Assembly: GCA_029258815.1 (NCBI GenBank)
Contig: JAPDJZ010000077.1
Span: forward strand, 1 to 11,143
Origin: an archaeon
GTDB lineage: Archaea; Thermoproteota; Nitrososphaeria_A; Caldarchaeales; Wolframiiraptoraceae
Reading direction: 5' to 3'
DNA: 11,143 nt
Position numbers and translations under genes: made by a program. The notes below the pieces were generated by a model. That model made no database searches, was not told where the DNA came from, and worked only from the letters and a program-made list of their open reading frames with translations. Shown here one piece after another: positions 1 through 5,366 of this stretch; the first letter of the stretch is position 1, and the number at the start of each line of letters is the position of its first letter.

Positions 1-1
1 G

Positions 2-58
2 ACCGCCACGCGCGAGCTGACAAAGGAGTGGAAGAAGATCCTGAAACTCTCCTACTAA
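2..58 (+). CDS. C-terminal end of an unidentified gene (partial at window start)
   Basis: The plus-strand frame starting at base 2 reads 18 residues (TATRELTKEWKKILKLSY) and stops at TAA 56-58. The composition, basic and amphipathic with no rare-looking residues, resembles the end of a real protein. It is followed directly by a T-rich stretch suitable for archaeal termination, and it converges on the isomerase gene. The piece is too short to assign a family; any function would be a guess. The window edge removes the rest of the gene. Confidence 0.5.
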   Translation, partial: TATRELTKEWKKILKLSY

Positions 59-74
59 ACCTCCAACATTCCAT

Positions 75-82
75 CTTTTTCT
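75..82 (+). terminator. Possible oligo-T terminator of the upstream gene
   Basis: A CTTTTTCT tract lies 17-24 bases past the TAA at 56-58. Archaeal transcription often ends at short T-runs in the non-template strand without needing a strong hairpin. A second tract (GGTTTTAG, about 99-106) follows. The same interval, 59-168, holds two small inverted repeats, TCGAG-CTT-CTCGA (121-133) and TTCAA-GT-TTGAA (149-160). The second lies just past the stop of the minus-strand isomerase and could help end that transcript. I see no gene in 59-168. Confidence 0.35.
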
Positions 83-168
83 CCGCTAAGCGTGTTCCGG
101 TTTTAGTATTGTGTTGAAGTTCGAGCTTCTCGACGGCCGGCATCAGCTTTCAAGTTTGAAGTTCAAGG

Positions 169-555
169 CTAGACTATGACTGGCCTTATGCCGAGTAGCT
201 TGCACGCGTCTTTTATCGGCTCAACGTAATCTCCGTGGATCATGCTTGCGTGGTGAACGAATCCTTCCTCGACTAAGGTTCTATACAGCTTTTCTAGATC
301 GGGGACCCTAACCCATACCCAGCTCCCCCTAAATTCTCCCGCTTCCTCTAGAGCCTCCCCTTTGGTTATCAGCATCTTAAACTCCCCACCATACTCAGCT
401 AGCCTACAAATGGTTACGGGGCCCGGTCTCAGCCTGAACTCGGCCGTGCCGTACGATCTCTCAATCCCTACGTCTCGGTAGAGTATACTGTGATATCTTA
501 GGATCGGGGTGCATCGTGAGCAAGCCAGCTGGGGGGAGCGTTGCCGCAGTGCCAC
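169..555 (-). CDS. L-fucose/L-arabinose isomerase family, C-terminal piece (part 2 of 2, frameshifted)
   Basis: This frame holds the missing C-terminal domain of the gene at 498-1568. It carries the family-like stretch ILRYHSIL, then RSYGTAEFRLRPGPVTICRL, then a HHASMIHGDY segment (residues 101-110, counting from the GTG at 555). A histidine in this region is expected to be the third metal ligand of the isomerase active site, with the Glu and Asp in the other piece. The stop is TAG at 169-171. The GTG at 555 lies inside coding sequence of the first piece and has no clear ribosome binding site, so I doubt independent translation. The genuine frame should enter near 531-536, where one extra C on the coding strand would join both pieces into one protein of about 466 residues. 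Alone it would lack the catalytic Glu and Asp. The family match is by motif and arrangement; the substrate is unknown. Confidence 0.75.
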   Translation of the reverse strand: MALRQRSPQLACSRCTPILRYHSILYRDVGIERSYGTAEFRLRPGPVTICRLAEYGGEFKMLITKGEALEEAGEFRGSWVWVRVPDLEKLYRTLVEEGFVHHASMIHGDYVEPIKDACKLLGIRPVIV

Positions 556-1568
556 GCTAGGAAGACGTTCGGATCTTTCGGGTGCTGGATCGTCCAGTCT
601 ATGAAGTGCGGCGGAGTGGTTTCAATCGAGGCTTCATACTGGATTAGCATGGTTAGCGCTCCGTAGATATCAGTCTCGCATGCGGAGAGTATTCCGGATT
701 GAGTCAGCCTCCCCATGATGAAGCATATGCTTATCCCGTAATATCTTTGGAACTCCGTCCAGCATCTAACGCCCATCGCCGATAATCCGCTCTGCTCAGC
801 CAGCCTTCTCAAGACTACCTCCAGCTTAGCCATCTTCAGCAGGTTCTCGGATGAGATCTTCGAGACATCCGCCATCTTCTTCATCTCGTCCACGACTCGA
901 GCGACCTCCGGATCATCGTCCCTCAGATTCTTAGCCTCCTCGATTATCGGGTAAAGGGACTTGTGGATTACCCTCTGCTTAAATCTCTTGGCCATCAGGG
1001 CTTCATTAAACGTAACGGTCTCGAACCTCTCGGGGCGCGGGCCGATAAGCCCGACTCTAGCTCCGATGAATCTGCTGGCTATCGCCGTTGATCTGGCGAA
1101 TCTGTCCAGCCCTCTTCGAAAAGCCTCCTCTTCCGGGAAGATTATCCCGAGAAAGGTGAAGGGTATCCCCCTACGGTATAGGGCTGAGCTTAGGGATAGG
1201 GTTCCGCAGAAGGAGTCGGATCTCCTAAATCCTCCTGGAAGATAGTCGGGCTCTTTCGTGCCGAAAACCGCTATAGGAAGATCCCTGAACTCCTCCGCAA
1301 CCCTCGCTCCCGCGAGCTCGTCTCCGAACGTCATAGTTCCTATCAGCAGCCCCTCGGGGTTCTTCTCCTTAAACAGGTTTATGACCTTCTCGGCATCCCG
1401 ATCATCCCATACTAGGCCGAGCCTCGTTAGCCTCTCATCGGGGTATATCAGCTCTATATGCGGGATCTTCGAAATCTCCTCGATTATCCTACTTCTTATC
1501 TCAGCTCCCCACTTCTCGTCAAAGGGATAGCGATGGAGGGGGACGAAGCCTAAACGAACCCTCCTCAT
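498..1568 (-). CDS. L-fucose/L-arabinose isomerase family, N-terminal and central piece (part 1 of 2, frameshifted)
   Basis: This 356-residue frame resembles the FucI/AraA-like aldose-ketose isomerases (COG2407 type), which interconvert sugars such as L-fucose and L-fuculose in the cytoplasm using a divalent metal. Visible signs are an N-terminal Rossmann-like part (LLIGTMTFGDELAGA, 74-88; PIAVFGTKEPDYLPGG, 98-113), then RVGLIGPRPERFET (171-184), then the catalytic region GVRCWTEFQ (266-274, probable ligand E272) and SACETDIYGALTM (295-307, probable ligand D300), and WHCGN (339-343). After WHCGNAPP the frame leaves the family sequence and stops at TAA 498-500. The continuation lies in the frame at 169-536. 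The ATG at 1568 has a GAGGTG ribosome binding site five bases upstream and a TATA-like box at 1591-1600. Whether the break is a mutation, a sequencing slip or recoding cannot be told here. The exact substrate is uncertain, because many archaeal members are untested. Confidence 0.8.
   Translation of the reverse strand: MRRVRLGFVPLHRYPFDEKWGAEIRSRIIEEISKIPHIELIYPDERLTRLGLVWDDRDAEKVINLFKEKNPEGLLIGTMTFGDELAGARVAEEFRDLPIAVFGTKEPDYLPGGFRRSDSFCGTLSLSSALYRRGIPFTFLGIIFPEEEAFRRGLDRFARSTAIASRFIGARVGLIGPRPERFETVTFNEALMAKRFKQRVIHKSLYPIIEEAKNLRDDDPEVARVVDEMKKMADVSKISSENLLKMAKLEVVLRRLAEQSGLSAMGVRCWTEFQRYYGISICFIMGRLTQSGILSACETDIYGALTMLIQYEASIETTPPHFIDWTIQHPKDPNVFLAWHCGNAPPSWLAHDAPRS
531..536 (-). other. Frameshift site: run of six C on the coding strand
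   Basis: The coding strand reads GCT CCC CCC AGC TGG in the upstream frame, while the family sequence continues in the frame CAG CTG GCT TGC. A -1 shift here, or one more C in the run, would give WHCGNAPP joined to QLACSRCTPILRYHSIL. The two frames overlap from 498 to 555, so the switch point is confined to this region, and the homopolymer is the obvious place. A tandem slip is imperfect, because the first CCC would re-pair on TCC. I see no strong downstream hairpin. Confidence 0.7.
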
Positions 1569-1731
1569 CGATGCACCTCATCACTCTAGGTTATATAAAT
1601 GTTCGCGCCGGCGCTTGAAAACGCGGATGAGGCTCCTTTCCATAACGCCAGAGGAGCTTCGCGATTCCGAGGTGTTTAAGGCTTTTATTTACCCGTGATT
1701 AGGGGGCTGGAGGATTGGAGGCCGCTTAGAG
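1569..1731. promoter_or_regulatory. Divergent promoter region between the isomerase gene and rps17
   Basis: TTATATAAAT at 1591-1600 contains the palindrome TTATATAA and can act as a TATA box in either direction. On the minus strand it sits about 26 bases before the isomerase ATG (1568); on the plus strand it predicts a start near 1622. For rps17 closer TATA-like boxes are TTTAAG (1675-1680) and TTTTATTTA (1683-1691), predicting a start near 1703-1712. Two GGAGG motifs follow at 1709-1713 and 1717-1721. A 23-codon open frame (1627-1698) lies inside the region; I do not call it as a gene. Confidence 0.55.
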
Positions 1732-2061
1732 ATGGTTGTCAAGAATATTGGGATACCGGTTAAGCCTCCCGAGCGGGAGTGCGACGACCCGAACTGCCCC
1801 TTCCACGGCCATCTCAAGGTTAGGGGGATTATTCTAACCGGCACGGTCTACAAGAAGAAGATGCAGAAGACCGTAATCGTTAGACGGGAGTACCTCCACT
1901 ACGTTAGGAAGTATAAGCGCTATGAGCGGAGGAGGAGCAATATTCCGGCCCACCTACCGCCGTGCATAGACGTCGAGGAGGGGGATAGGGTTAGGATAGC
2001 GGAGTGCAGACCCATAAGCAAGACCGTGAGCTTCGTCGTGATCGAGAAGCTCGGGAAGTGA
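1732..2061 (+). CDS. rps17: 30S ribosomal protein S17 (uS17)
   Basis: A 109-residue archaeal uS17, an early-assembling small-subunit protein that binds 16S rRNA. The N-terminal segment NIGIPVKPPERECDDPNC and the following PFHGHL carry the Cys-Cys-His pattern (C17, C22, H25) seen in archaeal and eukaryotic versions. The OB-fold core follows, with GIILTGTVYKKKMQKTVIVRR (32-52), the basic strand YVRKYKRYERRRS and AECRPISKTVSFVV (90-103). Length and ends match the archaeal family. The ATG at 1732 follows GGAGG (1717-1721) by ten bases. It is followed 40 bases later by rpl14, the usual neighbour. In most archaea uS17 is preceded by uL29 and the RNase P subunit gene, but here a divergent sugar isomerase gene takes that place. 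The identification is secure. Confidence 0.97.
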   Translation: MVVKNIGIPVKPPERECDDPNCPFHGHLKVRGIILTGTVYKKKMQKTVIVRREYLHYVRKYKRYERRRSNIPAHLPPCIDVEEGDRVRIAECRPISKTVSFVVIEKLGK

Positions 2062-2101
2062 TCTTTAAAGCCTCCCTAGAGGGCTTGGAGGTGGGTAGGG
2101 T
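2062..2101 (+). promoter_or_regulatory. rps17-rpl14 spacer with rpl14 ribosome binding site
   Basis: GGAGGTG at 2087-2093 sits eight bases before the rpl14 ATG (2102) and is a near-perfect match to the archaeal anti-Shine-Dalgarno sequence. Upstream CCTCC (2071-2075) can pair with GGAGG (2087-2091), and AAGCC (2068-2072) can pair with GGCTT (2082-2086). The two hairpins exclude each other: the first hides the ribosome binding site and the second leaves it free. This is sequence complementarity only, and such pairing is easy to find in G+C-rich DNA. Confidence 0.4.
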
Positions 2102-2536
2102 ATGTCTAGGAGGAGCAGGGCCGTCTCGGCCATCGGAATCCTCGAGCGGAGGCCGAACATACCCCGAACCATAAACGTCGGATCCCTAATCCCGTGCGCG
2201 GATAACTCGGGGGCTCAGCTACTCAAGATTATTCAGGTTCACGGGGTAAAGACCCGGCGGAGGCAGCATCCGTGCGCCGCGGTCGGAGACCTGGTCTCGG
2301 TTACGGTGAAGAAGGGGCCGATAGACCTTAGGAAGAAGCCCATGCACGCGGTCATCATCAGGCAGAGGAAGCCTTGGAGGAGGCCCGATGGAACTTGGAT
2401 AATGTTCGAGGACACGGCGGCGGTCTTGGTTACGCCCGAGGGGGACTTGAGGGCTACGGAGATTAAGGGGCCTGTCGCGAGGGAGGCCGCCGAGCGATGG
2501 CCTAGGATCGCGAACGCCGCCAGCATCATAGTCTAG
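2102..2536 (+). CDS. rpl14: 50S ribosomal protein L14 (uL14)
   Basis: A 144-residue uL14, a beta-barrel protein at the large-subunit face that contacts the small subunit and translation factors. Diagnostic stretches are GSLIPCADNSGAQLLKIIQV (27-46), VGDLVSVTVKKG and HAVIIRQRKPWRRPDG (102-117 area), FEDTAAVLV, and the archaeal-type ending KGPVAREAAERWPRIANAAS. The N-terminal extension of about 25 residues is normal for archaea. The ATG at 2102 has a strong ribosome binding site at 2087-2093. It is cotranscribed with rps17 by position. In most archaea uL24 and eS4 would follow; here taw2 converges from the other strand and its stop codon overlaps this one within CTAG (2533-2536). The identification is secure. 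Confidence 0.97.
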   Translation: MSRRSRAVSAIGILERRPNIPRTINVGSLIPCADNSGAQLLKIIQVHGVKTRRRQHPCAAVGDLVSVTVKKGPIDLRKKPMHAVIIRQRKPWRRPDGTWIMFEDTAAVLVTPEGDLRATEIKGPVAREAAERWPRIANAASIIV

Positions 2537-3390
2537 GCCTTCCTCTTAGCAGCGAGAATATCCGCTACCACGTGGTTTCTCGTCCTCGAATAGCTCTTAA
2601 CCTTCCTCCAGCCTAGAAGCCTAGCAGAATAGCCTAACTCCTCGACCTTCTCCATCACTTCTTCGACGAGTTCTTCCTCGCCTCCCCTTCTAGCGAGCTC
2701 GTGGAAATGTATTATCCCTCCTTCGGGCTTTAGGGCTTTTAGGGCTGCGGGGAGGGCTTTCATCGTCCCCCAGAAATATCCCATGACGACCCTATCGGCT
2801 ACCCCTTTGAGCTTCTCGGAGGCTATCTCCCTGCAGTCGCCGAGAATCGGCTGAACTCTATCTTCGACCCCGTTGAGCTTTACGTTTTCGAGCAGGTACC
2901 TGTATGCCTTCGGGTTTATCTCGATCGAGAAGATCTTCCTCGGGTTCGCGAGAACCGCCATCGGGATCGTAAACTGGCCTACTCCGGCGAACATATCCAC
3001 GACGACCTCTCCATCCCCGACCAGAGCCGCCAGCCTAAGCCTCTCGAAGCTATTCCCGAGGCAGAACATGAGCTCCTCGGGATCGAGCTTGAACGCGCAT
3101 CCATACTCTCGGTGAACAATCTCCCCGGCGCGCTCCCCGGAGAGGAGCTCTAGAACCGGCCTCCTCTCAACCCCCTCGACCCCCCGGATTAGGTAGACCG
3201 CCTTCACCTTGTAGAATCTTCTCGTAAGCTCCCCGATCCTGAACCTATGAGCTTCAAGCTCCGGCCTAAGCCTGAGGACGGCGATCCCTCCGAGGAGCTT
3301 CGCCCGAGATGGGAGAAGCCCCCTATCTAGGTTCGGCAGGTTCTCGGCGAGGTAGTCCTTTAACTTCACCCTCGGAGATACGGTCTTCAA
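2533..3390 (-). CDS. taw2: tRNA-Phe 4-demethylwyosine aminocarboxypropyltransferase Taw2 (TYW2)
   Basis: A class I AdoMet-dependent enzyme of the Trm5/TYW2 family. Taw2 moves the 3-amino-3-carboxypropyl group of AdoMet to 4-demethylwyosine at position 37 of tRNA-Phe, stabilising the anticodon loop. The AdoMet loop is VVDMFAGVGQFTIP (130-143), followed by IFSIEINPKAYRYLLEN. Three features favour Taw2 over the m1G37 methyltransferase Trm5: MFCLGN..ER (108-117) instead of the Trm5 YFSPR-type segment, MGYFWGT (203-209) where Trm5 has an NLP motif, and IIHFHE (226-231). These resemble the Methanocaldococcus TYW2 sequence as I remember it. The start is TTG at 3390; GTG at codon 8 is an alternative, and neither has a clear ribosome binding site. 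The gene runs divergently from rps25e and ends in the shared CTAG with rpl14. Glutamine at 139 is unusual, as Tyr or Pro is more common there. Trm5 activity is the main alternative. Confidence 0.82.
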   Translation of the reverse strand: MKTVSPRVKLKDYLAENLPNLDRGLLPSRAKLLGGIAVLRLRPELEAHRFRIGELTRRFYKVKAVYLIRGVEGVERRPVLELLSGERAGEIVHREYGCAFKLDPEELMFCLGNSFERLRLAALVGDGEVVVDMFAGVGQFTIPMAVLANPRKIFSIEINPKAYRYLLENVKLNGVEDRVQPILGDCREIASEKLKGVADRVVMGYFWGTMKALPAALKALKPEGGIIHFHELARRGGEEELVEEVMEKVEELGYSARLLGWRKVKSYSRTRNHVVADILAAKRKA

Positions 3391-3468
3391 CCCCGCTTAG
3401 AGGGTTTCGGAGGAGGGATTAGAAAAACTTAAGAATTCTGAGCCCCGATGGGATCTGAGGTGCCGGGG
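3391..3468. promoter_or_regulatory. Shared promoter region of taw2 and rps25e, with rps25e start signals
   Basis: AACTTAAGAATTC (3426-3438) holds the palindrome CTTAAG (3428-3433) and is the only AT-rich element in this 78-bp gap. On the plus strand it predicts a start near 3456, and GAGGTG (3457-3462) sits six bases before ATG 3469. That favours 3469 over the in-frame ATG at 3448, which would lie upstream of the transcript start. On the minus strand the same box predicts a start near 3405, about 15 bases before the taw2 TTG. Confidence 0.5.
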
Positions 3469-3828
3469 ATGCCTCCGAAGAAGCCGACTCTAAGCCAGCT
3501 CGAGAAGAGGGTTACGCGGAGGGGTGGAGGAGGCTCCGGGGCGGAGCTTAAGGAGAAGATGGTTGCGAGCGTTATCCCGCCCCCGATGGAGGAGGTTCTC
3601 GAGTTCGCCAAGACCCAGCCCTATCTAACGCCATACACCGTGGCCGAGAAGTTTGGGATAAGGATCTCGATAGCTAAGCAGGTTCTCCGGGGGCTCGCCG
3701 AGAGGGGGTATGTCAGGCTGGTTTGCGGGGATAAGAGGCTGAAGATCTATGAGCCGGTCAAGGAGGCCCTGAAGGAGGTCGCGGCTGAAAAGAAGAAGGA
3801 GAAGGCGAGGGCGAAGAAAAAGAAGTAA
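3469..3828 (+). CDS. rps25e: 30S ribosomal protein S25e (eS25)
   Basis: A 119-residue eS25, a small-subunit head protein shared by eukaryotes and TACK archaea. The start PKKPTLSQLEKR, a Gly-rich basic linker, then a winged-helix domain (IPPPMEEVLEFAKTQPYLTP, VAEKFGIRISIAKQVLRGL, ERGYVRLV, LKIYEP) are diagnostic. I chose ATG 3469 because MPPKKPTLSQ is the family start and GAGGTG lies six bases upstream; the in-frame ATG at 3448 would add seven residues. The C-terminus is a highly basic tail with 11 lysines in the last 16 residues, which looks longer and more basic than I recall for crenarchaeal members and probably contacts rRNA. Its stop lies three bases from the stop of the convergent cyclophilin-like gene. 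The identification is firm. Confidence 0.93.
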   Translation: MPPKKPTLSQLEKRVTRRGGGGSGAELKEKMVASVIPPPMEEVLEFAKTQPYLTPYTVAEKFGIRISIAKQVLRGLAERGYVRLVCGDKRLKIYEPVKEALKEVAAEKKKEKARAKKKK

Positions 3829-3831
3829 ACC

Positions 3832-4197
3832 TCAGACCCGCGATATGCTTATCCTAGCTCCCGGCCGTATGCTCCTCAGCTTCTCGTAGTCGCCCTTAAA
3901 CTCTCCTATCTTGGTTGCTTGGGCGGGCGGATCCGCCTCAGCGAAGGCTAGGACTATGCACTCCCCCGGGGGCCAGTAGAGGATGTCGCCCGGCTTAACC
4001 CTTCTCACGGGCTTCTCAGCCCCCCTCGATAGGGGTATCTGGAAGTAGATGGCGTAGCTCCACAGGGCTATGGCCCCGCTTATCGGAAGCATTCCGAGCA
4101 ACTCTCTCACGGTCAGCGGCGCGTAAAACCTGATAAGCTCGCCTTCGAGCTCGCCGAATTCCTCGATCCTTATCTTGATGGGTATTCTCGCGGACAT
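3832..4197 (-). CDS. Cyclophilin-like fold protein (TM1367/DUF369 family)
   Basis: A 121-residue protein matching the small cyclophilin-like beta-barrel family typified by Thermotoga TM1367 (Cyclophil_like, PF04126). The signature is VKPGDILYWPPGECIVLAF (68-86), preceded by AIALWSYAIYFQIPL (43-57) and ending IGEFKGDYEKLRSIRPGARISI. The fold resembles cyclophilin, but the family lacks a demonstrated peptidyl-prolyl isomerase activity that I know of, so the biochemical role is unknown. The N-terminal part (IPIKIRIEEFGELEGEL) is the usual first hairpin. ATG 4197 has only a weak GGCGAG nearby. The gene follows the protein disulfide oxidoreductase by 45 bases on the same strand and is likely cotranscribed, which suggests, without proving, a role in protein folding. 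The gap contains only a six-codon open frame, which I do not call. Confidence 0.8.
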   Translation of the reverse strand: MSARIPIKIRIEEFGELEGELIRFYAPLTVRELLGMLPISGAIALWSYAIYFQIPLSRGAEKPVRRVKPGDILYWPPGECIVLAFAEADPPAQATKIGEFKGDYEKLRSIRPGARISISRV

Positions 4198-4242
4198 ATC
4201 TCGCCGCGCAAGCTATTCCCTGGCCTCGCTCATGGATAAGGG

Positions 4243-4938
4243 TTAGCTTTTAGCGGATCTCACCATGGCGAGTATCTGCTCGACGAAGACCGGTTCGGGC
4301 AAGGCTCCCTCGAAGCTAAGCTCCCCGTTGATGACCGTTTTCGGAACCGCCATCACCTGATATCTATTCGCTAGGTGCGGGAATTCCAGAGCCTCGATCA
4401 TATCCGCGGTGATCTTATCGTTCTCGATGGCCATCTGGTGGGAGGCTCTAACGGCCATCGGGCAGTAGGGGCACGTCGGCGTAACGAATACCTGTATATG
4501 AGCGGGTCGATCCAGCTTCCTAACATTCTCCTTCACCCGGGGAGGGAACCTCGACGACCCTCTGGAAACGTCTATTATATCCTCCACTAGGGTAGTGAAC
4601 TCGTATCCGCTTGGAATTCCGAAGAACCTGACCCCGTACTCCCTCTCGCCGAAGAGGAGGAGGGCTGGGATCTTATCCACCTTGAGCTTCTCGGCGAGAT
4701 CCGCGTCGGATCGGAAATCGTATACCTCGGCCCTGAGCCTCTCATCGAGGCTCGCGAGCTCTTCGGCGAGCATCCTAACCTCAGCGCAGTATTCGCATTC
4801 ATGCTCTTGGGTGAAGACGAGTAATCTAACGGGGTTTACTAGGCTTCTACCGAACCTAGTCTTGAGAATTTTCCTATCCCGATCCTTTATCAGGGGCATC
4901 TTCTCCGCCTCGAATTCGGCCCCTCGAATGAGCTTCAT
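4243..4938 (-). CDS. pdo: Protein disulfide oxidoreductase (PDO, double thioredoxin fold)
   Basis: A 231-residue cytosolic redox protein that forms, reduces or rearranges disulfides, typical of thermophilic archaea with disulfide-rich cytoplasmic proteins. Two thioredoxin folds each carry an active site: CEYC (48-51) and CPYC (156-159, within VFVTPTCPYCPMAVR), with the matching cis-prolines P91 (KIPA) and P199 (AVPKT). The segment FGIPSGYEFTTLVEDIIDVS joins the units as in Pyrococcus PDO. Both CxxC sites are intact, so full activity is expected. Start choice: ATG 4938 fits a leaderless transcript from the TATA box at 4957-4966; GTG 4941 is adjacent. ATG 4899 (MPLIKDRDRKIL) aligns best with the Pyrococcus start and could be used from the TTTATAAG box at 4942-4949. 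The gene is divergent from the DUF2258 gene and upstream of the cyclophilin-like gene. Confidence 0.92.
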   Translation of the reverse strand: MKLIRGAEFEAEKMPLIKDRDRKILKTRFGRSLVNPVRLLVFTQEHECEYCAEVRMLAEELASLDERLRAEVYDFRSDADLAEKLKVDKIPALLLFGEREYGVRFFGIPSGYEFTTLVEDIIDVSRGSSRFPPRVKENVRKLDRPAHIQVFVTPTCPYCPMAVRASHQMAIENDKITADMIEALEFPHLANRYQVMAVPKTVINGELSFEGALPEPVFVEQILAMVRSAKS

Positions 4939-4940
4939 CA

Positions 4941-4972
4941 CTTATAAACTCGATCCGATATATATTGGCCGG
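4941..4972. promoter_or_regulatory. Crossed divergent promoters of pdo and the DUF2258 gene
   Basis: Two TATA boxes lie in this short gap. CTTATAAA (4941-4948) is centred about 27 bases before the DUF2258 ATG (4973). GATATATATT (4957-4966; AATATATATC on the minus strand) is centred about 25 bases before the pdo ATG (4938). Each gene is therefore placed for leaderless transcription from the box nearer the other gene, and neither start has a ribosome binding site. Alternatively TTTATAAG on the minus strand drives a short-leader pdo transcript starting near 4920 with translation from ATG 4899. Confidence 0.55.
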
Positions 4973-5356
4973 ATGAGCGGGGAAGGGGAGGGCGGGGAGA
5001 GGCTCATCTTAAGGACGGGCATAGTTGTGGCCGGAGCCTACGCCGATAGGGTTAGGAGGGTTCTCTTCGCCCAGCTCTCCAAGAAGATCAAATCCGGGGA
5101 GCTTGACGCCAAGGAGGTCGCTAGAGCGGCGGGCGAGCTTAACACGATCCTCTACGAGGCTTTCGTGAGAAATCTAGCCTTATCGAAGGGGGACCTCGTT
5201 AGGATAGAGGCTCCATATAGCCTGTCAAATGGGAGGATAGTCTGGGATCTCCGAGGGCTTAGGGTTAGGGCCTTCCGGGAGATCGGGGAGGAGGTGGTCG
5301 AGAAGGCCGTCGAGGAAGCTCTAAAGGCTAAGGAGGCTGTTCAGGAACGTGGTTGA
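4973..5356 (+). CDS. DUF2258 family protein
   Basis: A 127-residue protein with the hallmark LRTGIVVAGAYADRVRRVLFAQL (13-35), followed by a helical region (ELNTILYEAFVRNLALSKGDLVRIEAPY, 57-84) and a short strand pair (GRIVWDLRGLRVRAFREI, 89-106). This matches DUF2258 (PF10015), found mostly in crenarchaeal-type archaea. I recall that ThermoDBP single-stranded nucleic-acid-binding proteins are related to this family, but cannot check that here, so binding of single-stranded nucleic acid is a suggestion only. The ATG at 4973 lacks a ribosome binding site and sits where a leaderless transcript from CTTATAAA would begin. The same frame is open far upstream, but that part is antisense to pdo. The acidic Gly-rich N-terminus (SGEGEGG) is probably flexible. 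It converges on the DUF47 gene with ten bases between stops. Confidence 0.78.
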   Translation: MSGEGEGGERLILRTGIVVAGAYADRVRRVLFAQLSKKIKSGELDAKEVARAAGELNTILYEAFVRNLALSKGDLVRIEAPYSLSNGRIVWDLRGLRVRAFREIGEEVVEKAVEEALKAKEAVQERG

Positions 5357-5366
5357 GGGAGGAGTG

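Noticed and set aside
961..1530. Two plus-strand open frames inside the isomerase gene.
   Set aside because: They are Ser/Leu/Pro-rich antisense shadows of a well-supported minus-strand gene, with no family resemblance.
2533..3390. Annotation as Trm5 (tRNA m1G37 methyltransferase).
   Set aside because: The NLP motif expected for Trm5 is MGY here, and MFCLGN and HFHE fit TYW2/Taw2. Trm5 remains a possibility but a weaker one.
3448..3468. Earlier ATG for rps25e at 3448.
   Set aside because: It would add seven non-family residues, has no ribosome binding site, and lies upstream of the predicted transcript start. GAGGTG at 3457-3462 fits ATG 3469.
4198..4242. Six-codon open frame between pdo and the cyclophilin-like gene.
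   Set aside because: It is too short, has no ribosome binding site and is not distinguishable from chance.
4595..4972. Long open plus-strand frame upstream of the DUF2258 start.
   Set aside because: It is antisense to pdo, Ser-rich and low in complexity, as antisense frames in this genome are. The DUF2258 family start and leaderless signal are at 4973.
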